Assembly (NCBI GenBank): GCA_031288575.1
Contig: JAITRD010000059.1
Coordinates: 1 to 9,194, forward strand
Direction of reading: 5' to 3'
Source of the DNA: Treponema sp.
GTDB lineage: Bacteria > Spirochaetota > Spirochaetia > Treponematales > Breznakiellaceae
Length of the DNA: 9,194 nucleotides
Below, piece after piece: positions 1 through 7,100 of this stretch. Within the stretch, counting starts at the first letter, position 1. Every line of letters begins with the position of its first letter. The notes beneath the pieces were generated by a model, which did no database searches, had not been told where the DNA came from, and saw only the letters and a program-made list of their open reading frames with translations. The translations under genes and the position numbers were made by a program.

Positions 1-660
1 ATGTGGACCGGCATGGGGGATGAGGCGGAACTTGAGGCGATCATCGCCACCGGGGCCAGGACGATTAAGATTATCAAGCCCTATGCGGACAACCAGGTAA
101 TTCTCAATAAGATAGCCCATGCGGAAAAATGCGGATGTATCGCCGTAGGCATGGATATTGACCATCAATTCGGCGGCAGAAACAGTTGGCTCCAGGTCGG
201 AAAATTTGCCATGGCGCCTAAATCCCTGGAGGAAATCAAAACCTTTGTTAAGGCGACAAAACTTCCCTTTATCATCAAAGGGGTATTAAGCGAACAGGAT
301 GCCGAAAAATGCCTGGAAGCGGGGGTTAGGGGCATCGTGGTTTCCCACCATCACGGCATGGTAGATTACGCCCTGCCGCCTTTGCGAATTCTGCCGAAGC
401 TCGCCAAACTGATACATAAGCGGATTCCCATTTTTGTAGACTGCGGCATTAACCGGGGAATGGACGCCTTTAAGGCCCTGGCCCTGGGAGCGGACGCGGT
501 TTCCGTAGGCCGGGCCGTCATGGGCCCCCTGGGCAGCGACGGCGCCAAGGGGGTGCGGGAAAAAATTGAAGACATGACCGCCGAACTCAAATGGGCTATG
601 GCCCTTACCTGCTCCCGGAGCGTCAAAGACATCGATCCCAGGGTAATCTGGGAAAAATAA
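1..660 (+). CDS. FMN-dependent alpha-hydroxy-acid dehydrogenase/oxidase, C-terminal part (5' end outside window)
   Basis: This is the C-terminal 219 residues of an enzyme of the FMN-dependent alpha-hydroxy-acid dehydrogenase family (glycolate oxidase, L-lactate dehydrogenase and relatives). These are TIM-barrel flavoproteins that oxidise 2-hydroxy acids to 2-oxo acids. What is seen: the barrel-strand lysine in FIIKG (Lys93), the catalytic-His region as SHHHG (115-119), and the FMN phosphate-binding segment FVDCGINRGMDAFKAL followed by GADAVSVGRAVMG (about 145-175). Family members run to roughly 350 residues, so about 130 N-terminal residues, including the active-site tyrosines, must lie upstream. 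The ATG at position 1 is therefore probably an internal Met codon. Odd point: the usual SNHGxRQLD motif lacks its substrate-carboxylate Arg (Met120 or Val121 here), so the substrate may not be a simple 2-hydroxy acid. The family is confident; the substrate is unknown. A terminator follows directly. Confidence 0.85.
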   Translation: MWTGMGDEAELEAIIATGARTIKIIKPYADNQVILNKIAHAEKCGCIAVGMDIDHQFGGRNSWLQVGKFAMAPKSLEEIKTFVKATKLPFIIKGVLSEQDAEKCLEAGVRGIVVSHHHGMVDYALPPLRILPKLAKLIHKRIPIFVDCGINRGMDAFKALALGADAVSVGRAVMGPLGSDGAKGVREKIEDMTAELKWAMALTCSRSVKDIDPRVIWEK

Positions 661-669
661 CGCCATCCC

Positions 670-711
670 GCGGGATATGCCGGCAGCCCGGAGGAATGTC
701 CCGCTTTTATT
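670..711 (+). terminator. Probable Rho-independent terminator of the alpha-hydroxy-acid enzyme gene
   Basis: A GCGGGA arm (670-675) pairs perfectly with TCCCGC (699-704). Inside the loop a second small hairpin can form, CCGG-CAGC-CCGG (680-691). The outer stem is followed at once by TTTTATT (705-711). It starts 10 nt after the stop codon at 660. The T-tract overlaps the stop codon of the convergent lipoprotein gene (707-709). Read on the - strand the hairpin has no immediate T-run, so it is called as a + strand terminator only. The long loop lowers confidence. Confidence 0.5.
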
Positions 712-1573
712 GATTTAGGGTTCCCAAAATTTCTTCGGAGCGGCCATAGGCGGCGGCGGAGCGGGCGGAATCGCCCATTTTTTTATAAACATCCCCCAGG
801 GCCCGCCAATCCGAGGCAAGGCCGTAGGTATTTTCCCCCCGGCGGTCAAAACCGAGGGCGGTCATGAGGGCTTCCACGGCCGCCTCATACCGGCCCGCCA
901 CGGAACGGACCGATGCGATGAGGAACCAGTCGTAGGCGGCCTCGGAAAGGTAATTCCCCTTTTCATGGATATCCAGGGCTTTTTTTAGAGAAACCTCCGC
1001 CTCCTCCCAAAGGCGGAGTTCCTTTTCCGCCAAACCCGCAACGGTCCAGCCCAGGGCAAGGGCAAGCCGGTCCGTTTTTATGGCGGCCAGCTCCTCCTTT
1101 ACCCGGGAACGCACTTCTTCGGCGATCCGGGTTTCCCCGGGGGGAGCCGCCAGCAGCCGGCCCCGGGCTATATGAATGCGGCTGAGGGCGGCAAGGTCCG
1201 CCTCCCCGGCCGCTTCCGCCTCCGCAAGGGCGGCCTGCCATGCTCCGGCGGCGTCTTCGGTTTTTCCCATGTAGAAAAGAACATTGCCCCGGGAAAGCCC
1301 GGTCCTTACCAGCAAAACCGGATTGTCAATGCTGATCGCAAACCGCCGGGCCTCATTCAAGAATTCCAGGGCCGCCTCATAATTTCCCTGATCCGCTTCC
1401 CGGCCGGCAAGCTCCAACTGGGTCTGGGCCATGCCCCGGAGGGTAACAAGCTCGGCGGGACGTTCCGGCGCGGAAGAACAGCCGAGGAGTATTACTCCCC
1501 AAAGGCCCCCCCATAAATACCTGAACCGGAAAAAACCTTCCCCCCCTTTCCCTGTCTTTGTTTTATTTTTCAC
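707..1573 (-). CDS. TPR-repeat lipoprotein, fourth gene of the Mla-like operon
   Basis: This is a predicted 288-residue lipoprotein. The N-terminus has a basic stretch (KNKTKTGKG), a hydrophobic segment and a lipobox LLGC with the lipidated Cys at 32, so the mature protein should be membrane-anchored and face the periplasm or cell surface. The rest is helical, with about five TPR-like units (near 49-82, 90-122, 173-206, 212-245 and 252-285), for example GNYEAALEFLNEA and GRYEAAVEAL. TPRs usually bind proteins or peptides. The start is GTG: no in-frame ATG lies upstream of the lipobox, and a GGGAGGGGG Shine-Dalgarno tract sits about 7-10 nt upstream. It begins 20 nt after the MCE gene stop and so is almost certainly co-transcribed. 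I infer a scaffold or partner role for the lipid transporter; no enzymatic motif is visible. The lipoprotein and TPR calls are firm; the function is not. Confidence 0.8.
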   Translation of the reverse strand: MKNKTKTGKGGEGFFRFRYLWGGLWGVILLGCSSAPERPAELVTLRGMAQTQLELAGREADQGNYEAALEFLNEARRFAISIDNPVLLVRTGLSRGNVLFYMGKTEDAAGAWQAALAEAEAAGEADLAALSRIHIARGRLLAAPPGETRIAEEVRSRVKEELAAIKTDRLALALGWTVAGLAEKELRLWEEAEVSLKKALDIHEKGNYLSEAAYDWFLIASVRSVAGRYEAAVEALMTALGFDRRGENTYGLASDWRALGDVYKKMGDSARSAAAYGRSEEILGTLNQ

Positions 1574-1593
1574 CCTTCATCCCCCTCCCTTCT

Positions 1594-2613
1594 CTAAAAG
1601 GAAATATCCCGGAAATGGGAACTGTCCGACTGCACATCCGCCCCCCGGGGAATTCCCTTTTTAAGGAGCGGGTTATTCGTCAGGGCGATCAATACCTCCT
1701 CGGCGGTTTTCAGGGTAGTCCGCAGTTCCGCGAGGAGGGCCGCAACCTGGGGCAGTTGGGAAGGCAAAAAGGCGGAAGTTTTTTCAAGGTTTTTCAGGGT
1801 TTTCGACACCGCGTTGAGAGAGGCCTCAAGATCCGCGTAAACCGCCCCTTCCCCGTCAAGAACCTTCATGACGGTTCCCCCGGGTTTCACCAGTTCGGCG
1901 GTTAACAGGCTCAGACGGGAACTTATCTGGTTAATGTCCGCTAAAAGGGGGTCCAAAGAATCGTTTAGCAGGGAGTCAATTTTTCCCACGCTGCGGCCCA
2001 GGGACGTTTCGGCATTCCCGGCAAAGGCATCCTTAACCTGGACCAGGATGCCGTCCAGGTCCCGCAGCACCTGATCCGCCTGGCCCAGGAGGTCCGAATT
2101 CAGGTAGGCCAAAACCCCCTCAACCTGGGAAATAAGGCGGGTGATGCTGTCATCCTTGGGGGGAACCCTTGCCAAACCCTGCCGGATAAGATTCCGCCCC
2201 TCCGGGGAATCCACCCCGGGGATGACCCCTCCGTCGGCCAAGGCCTCCGCCCCCTGGCCGGGATAAAAAAGGAACTGGTTCCCGAGCCCGGCCAGGGGGC
2301 TTACGACCAATTCCACCAGGGAGCCCTGCCGGGCCCGGGAAACGTACTGTTCATAAATAGAAAAAAACACCTCCACCTCATCGGCGTCGTTTAAGCCGAA
2401 GGATTTTACATTGCCGATGGTAAAACCCTTATACTGGACGGGCATATTATTACTCAGCCCGGTAGCGCTCTCAAAATAGGCTTTAAAAACAAAATCCTTG
2501 GCAAACCAGCGCTGGGTGCGGCCGAGCGTCAGGATGATAAAAACCAGGGATGCCAGCGCGAAAAGGATAAGCGCCCCCACGATCTGATCGGCAAAACGGA
2601 TCCGGAATTTCAT
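1594..2613 (-). CDS. mlaD: MlaD-like MCE-domain protein of a lipid ABC transporter
   Basis: This is a 339-residue membrane-anchored MCE protein, the substrate-binding subunit of Mla/Mce-type lipid transporters. One N-terminal membrane helix spans about 10-30, with a short basic cytoplasmic start (MKFRIR). A single MCE domain covers about 41-120, with typical features FKAYFESATGL, MPVQYKGFTIGNV and GLGNQFLFYPG. A long, mostly helical periplasmic extension runs from about 152 to 312 and ends in the motif LTNNPLLKKGIP (311-322), of a kind seen at the C-terminus of many MCE proteins. E. coli MlaD is about 180 residues, so the extension is the major difference and may form a longer helical channel or barrel. 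Its ATG overlaps the ATPase stop codon (ATGA), with AAGGGG upstream, suggesting translational coupling. The family is confident. The transported lipid and direction are unknown, and the symbol indicates family rather than proven orthology. Confidence 0.88.
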   Translation of the reverse strand: MKFRIRFADQIVGALILFALASLVFIILTLGRTQRWFAKDFVFKAYFESATGLSNNMPVQYKGFTIGNVKSFGLNDADEVEVFFSIYEQYVSRARQGSLVELVVSPLAGLGNQFLFYPGQGAEALADGGVIPGVDSPEGRNLIRQGLARVPPKDDSITRLISQVEGVLAYLNSDLLGQADQVLRDLDGILVQVKDAFAGNAETSLGRSVGKIDSLLNDSLDPLLADINQISSRLSLLTAELVKPGGTVMKVLDGEGAVYADLEASLNAVSKTLKNLEKTSAFLPSQLPQVAALLAELRTTLKTAEEVLIALTNNPLLKKGIPRGADVQSDSSHFRDISF

Positions 2614-3344
2614 GAGGCGATCCCCTTTTCAATATACCGGGCCATATCATCATCCCGGACAATCTCCTCCCGGGTCAGTTTCAGAAAAAGCCGCCCTCCC
2701 AGGATCATGAGGATATAATCCGCCAGATCCTTAATGATTTTAAAATCATGGCTTACAAAGAGAATCGTCTTATTATCCTTCTGCCAATGTTTTACAATAT
2801 CTATCAAACGGCGGGCCCCGGTATCATCCAAAGATTCGGTCCATTCGTCCAAAAAAAGCAGATCCGGGCGGCAGCTCATGGCCCGGGCAAAGGCGATGAG
2901 TTTCTGTTCCCCCATGGACAGCATGGCGGGCCGGGCGGAGAGTTCCTTGGTATACCCCACATCCTTAAGAACCTCCCGGATCCGTTGTTCCCGGTCGCTT
3001 TTGGACATATCGGGAAAGTGGATGCGGAGGGGAAGCTCCAAAATTTGATGCAGGTCTTGATTAGCCCAGAGGGCCGAATCCTGGAAAACTACGGCCCCTT
3101 CTTTGCGGAAATTAAGGGCCTCCTTCCGGTTCATCCGCGCTATGCTTTTCCCCCGGAACAGGACATCCCCCCCGGTGGGTATCAAAAGTCCCGCGGCAAG
3201 CTTTAAAACCGTGCTTTTGCCGCCCCCGGAGGGGCCTACCAGGGCCGTAGTTTTCCCTTCGTCAAACTGATGGGAAAAATCCCGGACTATGATTTGATTT
3301 TGAGCGCTAAAGGATATGTTGTTTAGTTCTATTATTGCCGCCAT
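2610..3344 (-). CDS. mlaF: MlaF-like ABC transporter ATP-binding protein
   Basis: This is a 244-residue cytoplasmic ATPase that should power the MlaE-type permease next to it. Visible motifs: Walker A GPSGGGKST (37-45), Q-loop VVFQD (Gln88), signature LSMGE (142-146), Walker B LLFLDE (162-167, Glu167 catalytic), D-loop SLD (171-173) and H-loop His199 in FVSHD. The start is the ATG at 3344, preceded by AGGA five bases upstream and lying 2 nt after the permease stop. The open frame extends further upstream only through the permease gene in another frame. Two motif changes are unusual: the signature reads LSMGE rather than LSGGQ, and Walker B is followed by Trp (LDEWTESLD) instead of the near-universal Pro. 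All catalytic residues are present, so it is probably active. The 3' end overlaps the MCE gene by 4 nt. Confidence 0.9.
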   Translation of the reverse strand: MAAIIELNNISFSAQNQIIVRDFSHQFDEGKTTALVGPSGGGKSTVLKLAAGLLIPTGGDVLFRGKSIARMNRKEALNFRKEGAVVFQDSALWANQDLHQILELPLRIHFPDMSKSDREQRIREVLKDVGYTKELSARPAMLSMGEQKLIAFARAMSCRPDLLFLDEWTESLDDTGARRLIDIVKHWQKDNKTILFVSHDFKIIKDLADYILMILGGRLFLKLTREEIVRDDDMARYIEKGIAS

Positions 3345-3346
3345 GC

Positions 3347-4108
3347 CTATCCTACAAGCATATAGTATAAAGCGGATAATAGGATGTCTGCCACAATGCA
3401 CCAGGCGAAGGCCGCCCCGACCGCCCGGAGCCCCGCCACAGGAATTTCCGTACTGGCCCGTTCCACCGAAAATCCCCGGATAATCGCCACCATGGAGATA
3501 ATCATCCCAAAGGCCAGGCTTTTTACCACGGAGATGCAAAGATCCGGCAGGGTTAGGGCCTGAAGCAGATGGTTAAAATAAACCGCCGCCGGCAGGGGAT
3601 TGAAGAACTGGGCGACCAGGAAGGAAGCGACTAAACCAAACAGGGAAAAATAAATATTCAGCAAAAACATGGACAGGGTAACCCCGATGAAACGGGGAAC
3701 CGCCAGATATTCAATAGGATCCACCCCGACAGAAATATAAGCCTCAACTTCATGGGAAATCACCATTCCCGCTATTTCCGTAGCGATAGCGGTGGCTGAC
3801 CGGGCAATAATAATAAACGCCCCCAGGAGGGGCCCCAGTTCCCGGGTAATAATAGTAATAAGCAGGGGATAAATAAGCCGCTCCTGGGAAAGGCGGGATA
3901 AAAAGGGCATGCCAATGACATTAACCGCGACGCCGATGCCCAGGGCCAGGAAGGCCGCGATTCCCAGGGCTTCCACAAAGGTATAAAGGATCTGCATCAC
4001 TAAAATTTTAAATGAAACCTGTTCCCGGAGCATCATGGAACCGACCCCTTTCAGGGTCTTGAAAAAAAACCCGAGGCTATACAAAAAGGAACCTATAAGA
4101 GCCGGCAT
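3347..4108 (-). CDS. mlaE: MlaE-like lipid ABC transporter permease
   Basis: This is a 253-residue integral inner-membrane permease of the MlaE family and the first gene of the operon. Family signatures are clear: RELGPLLGAF (89-98), ARSATAIATEIAGM (102-115), a conserved acidic position in SHEVEA, and GVDPIEYLAVPR (128-139). The C-terminal half carries VKSLAFGMIISMVAIIRGF (195-213), matching the family's last conserved block. Hydrophobic segments fit an amphipathic N-terminal helix plus about five membrane helices. The length is close to E. coli MlaE (about 260). The ATG at 4108 has GGAG six bases upstream. It should dimerise and pair with the downstream ATPase and MCE protein to move lipid across the periplasm. 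No MlaB (STAS) gene accompanies it. The family is very confident; the substrate and direction are inferred only in general terms. Confidence 0.92.
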   Translation of the reverse strand: MPALIGSFLYSLGFFFKTLKGVGSMMLREQVSFKILVMQILYTFVEALGIAAFLALGIGVAVNVIGMPFLSRLSQERLIYPLLITIITRELGPLLGAFIIIARSATAIATEIAGMVISHEVEAYISVGVDPIEYLAVPRFIGVTLSMFLLNIYFSLFGLVASFLVAQFFNPLPAAVYFNHLLQALTLPDLCISVVKSLAFGMIISMVAIIRGFSVERASTEIPVAGLRAVGAAFAWCIVADILLSALYYMLVG

Positions 4109-4124
4109 GGCTTTCTCCGCATCT

Positions 4125-4152
4125 AATATACTATATCATATACAATCTTCAA
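4125..4152 (-). promoter_or_regulatory. Candidate sigma-70-type promoter of the mlaEFD-lipoprotein operon
   Basis: Read on the - strand, TTGAAG (4152-4147) is followed after 16 nt by TATATT (4130-4125). The -35 matches 4 of 6 and the -10 matches 5 of 6 consensus bases. An alternative -10, TATAGT, lies at 4135-4130. The permease ATG is at 4108 with its GGAG at 4118-4115, so the leader would be very short. The element lies in the only non-coding DNA upstream of the operon and overlaps the divergent kinase promoter candidate. Confidence 0.4.
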
Positions 4153-4167
4153 AAGAGAGGCTATAAT
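4139..4167 (+). promoter_or_regulatory. Candidate sigma-70-type promoter of the hybrid histidine kinase
   Basis: TATACA (4139-4144, 4 of 6 matches to the -35 consensus) is followed after 17 nt by a perfect TATAAT (4162-4167). A start point near 4174 would leave a leader of about 20 nt containing GGAG (4184-4187), six bases before the ATG at 4194. The perfect -10 and ideal spacing make this the better of the two divergent promoter candidates. Confidence 0.55.
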
Positions 4168-4193
4168 TAGTAATAGAGTTTCTGGAGTTACCT

Positions 4194-7100
4194 ATGGCTA
4201 AAAAACAAAAAGCCTTTTTTTGCAGACCCGCGATTGTGTTGTTATTTATGCCATGCCTCATTGTTTTCCCCGCCCTTTTCTTATTTTTAACTTATAAAGA
4301 AGGCCCTCTCCGGCACTGGGCCCTGGGGTTTCTTTTTTCCGGCCTGGCGCTCCTGATCGCCGCCTGTTCCGCCGTACTGGCCAGGCAGGTTTTCCGGCCC
4401 AGGGAAAATCCCTCCGGCCTTAAAAATATCCTCAATACTATTGAAGCCTACCTTGTGGTAACAGACCTCCGAAGCGATAAAATCCTCTTTATGAACGATT
4501 CCATGAAGGCCCGTTTCGGCTTTGACGACCGGATAATCGGACAAAAATGCTGGGAGACGCTATATCCGGAATCTTCCGGGCCCTGCCCCTTCTGTCCCCG
4601 GGAAAAATTAAGCCCCCACGGGGCCGCGGTGGTCTGGGAAGAAAAAAACCCCCTTACGGGGGAATGTTATAAAAACACCTCCAGCCTTATCGAGTGGGAC
4701 AAGGGCCGTTACGCCCATTTTATCCACAAGATAGAGGTAAGCCAATTAAAATCCGCCGAAAACGCCTTAAAAAAAAGGCTCCAGCAACAGGAATTTATGT
4801 CCGCCATTTCCCAGAGCTTTATCTCCGCGGAGGATATTTCCACCCTGCTCCGGAATGCCCTCATGATGACCGGCCTTTTTATGCGGGTCAGCAAAACCGC
4901 CCTGGCCCTGCATGATCCGGAGGCGAATGCCCTCATATTTGAATATGAGTGGCATAATGAAAAAAGCCAGCCCTTCCAAAAACCCAAAAGGTCCTATGCC
5001 TTCGGGCCCGGGGAAATAACCTACGATACTTTTATAACCCGGGGGGATGTGCTTTTAGTTTGCAACGATATTGAGGAGCGGCCGGAAATAGCCGCGGTTT
5101 TAAGAAAGCGGGGGATCAAATCCTGTATCTATGCCCCCATTTATGTGTATAACTCCTTTTGGGGGCTCCTGATCATCGACTGCCACAATGAGGCCCGCCT
5201 TTGGGATGAAAGCGACATCCACCTGGTCAAGCTGATCGCCAACAGCATCGCCGGGCTTATCATCCGCAGCGATACTGAAGAACAACTTCGCCGGATGTCT
5301 TCCATTGTAAATAGTTCCCCCCAGTTTATTTCCTATATTACTCCCCAGGGACAGTTCAAATATATCAACCAGGGGGCGGCCGCCATCTCGGGGCATTCCC
5401 CCGCGGAACTTAAGGGGCAAAATATCGGTTTCCTTTTTGAAACGGAGTACCGGGATAAATTCCTCGGGGAATTTATCCCCTCGGTATTGGAACAGGACTC
5501 CCGGCAATGGGAGCTGCCCCTGTTACGCAAGGACGGGGAGACCCGGATCCTGGCCCTTTCCGCCTTTACCACGGACAGCAAGAAAAACGGCATCGGGGTT
5601 ATCGCCTCGGACATTACCGAAAAAAGGCAGCTTGAGCAGGACCTGATCCGGGCCAAGGAATTGGCGGAGCAGTCGAACCAGGCAAAAAGCAATTTCCTCT
5701 CCCGGATGAGCCACGAGATGCGCACCCCCATGAATGCCATCATCGGCATGACCACCATCGCCCAAACTTCCCGGGACCAGGAAAAGATGGAATATTGCCT
5801 CGCCAAGATCAGCGAAGCCTCGGTCCATCTTTTGGGGGTGATTAACGATATTCTGGATATGTCAAATATTGAGGCCGGTAAATTTGAGCTATCCTATTCC
5901 GAATTTTGTTTTGAAAAGATGCTGCTCCGGGTAACCGGGATGATGCGTTTCCGGGTAAACGAAAAAAAACAAAACCTTATCGTCCGGCTTGACCGGAATA
6001 TGCCGGTTAATATTGTCGCCGACGAACAACGCCTGGCCCAGGTGATTACCGGCCTCCTGTCCAACGCGGTCAAATTCACCCCCGAGGAGGGAACGATTAC
6101 CCTGGCGGTTATCCGGGTCTCCTCCCAGGACTCCCTTTGCACCCTCCGGATCACCGTCTCCGATACCGGAATCGGCATTACGGAGGAACAAAAGGACCGG
6201 CTCTTTTCCCTGTTTGAACAGGCCGACGGGACTGTAGCCCGGAAATACGGGGGCACCGGACTGGGGCTTGTCATTTCCAAAAGCATCATCGATCTTATGG
6301 GCGGCGATATTTGGATAAATTCCGTCCCCGGCGAGGGTTCGGAATTTAGCTTTGAGATAACCGTGGAAGAAGGGCAGCCTCCCCGAGAGGGGAACCCGGA
6401 CCGGCGGATCAACTGGGAAAAACTCCGGATCCTGGCGGCGGATGATTCCCCGGATGTTTTGGATTATTTTAAAGAATTCGCCTCCGCCCGGGGGATACAC
6501 TGCGCCGTCGCCTCCAGCGGGGAGGAGGCCTGTAAACTCCTGGAAGGGGCGGGGGAAAATTCCGGCCCGGCGCCTTTTGACATAGTCTTTACGGACTGGC
6601 GCATGCCGGGAATGAACGGCATCGAGTTAACCGGCAAAATCAAAAAATTGTCCGGCGGCAAAATCGTGGTCATCATGATCTCCGCCGCCGAATGGGACCT
6701 CATTGAAGATGAGGCCAAAGCCGCGGGAGTTGACGGATTAATTGACGGATTTATACCTAAACCCCTGTTTCCCTCTGCCCTGGTGGATTGTATCTATGAA
6801 CATTTGGATATGATCCGGACCAATGCCCCCGGAACCGGGGAAAAACAGGCCGGGACAAACCAAATTTTCGCGGGCTCTTCGATCCTCCTGGCGGAGGATG
6901 TGGAGATTAACCGGGAAATCGTCATCGCCCTTTTGGAAGATACCGGGGTTTCCGTTGACTGCGCCGAAAACGGCGCCGAAGCGGTCCGTCTTTTTAAAAA
7001 CAACCCCGCAAAATACAGGGTTATTTTTATGGACATCCATATGCCCGAAATGGACGGCTTTGAGGCTACCCGGCAAATCCGGGCCCTGGACATTCCCCAG

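Noticed and set aside
1..3. ATG at the first base as the true start of the alpha-hydroxy-acid enzyme
   Set aside because: The protein would lack about 130 family residues, including active-site tyrosines. The gene most likely continues upstream of the window.
286..666. - strand open frame (126 codons) opposite the alpha-hydroxy-acid enzyme
   Set aside because: It lies wholly opposite a conserved coding sequence, and the translation shows no domain or conserved motif.
1563..1580. Six-codon open frame (ATG AAG GGT GAA AAA TAA) on the - strand overlapping the lipoprotein GTG start
   Set aside because: The ATG abuts the Shine-Dalgarno tract, too close for efficient initiation. It could in principle reduce lipoprotein translation, but nothing else supports it.
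3345..3539. Upstream extension of the ATPase to a start at 3539
   Set aside because: The 65 extra residues overlap the permease gene in another frame and have no ABC-domain homology. The ATG at 3344 has an AGGA site and follows the permease stop by 2 nt.
5889..6500. - strand open frame (203 codons) opposite the kinase ATPase domain
   Set aside because: It is a shadow of the conserved HATPase region on the other strand, with no recognisable protein features.
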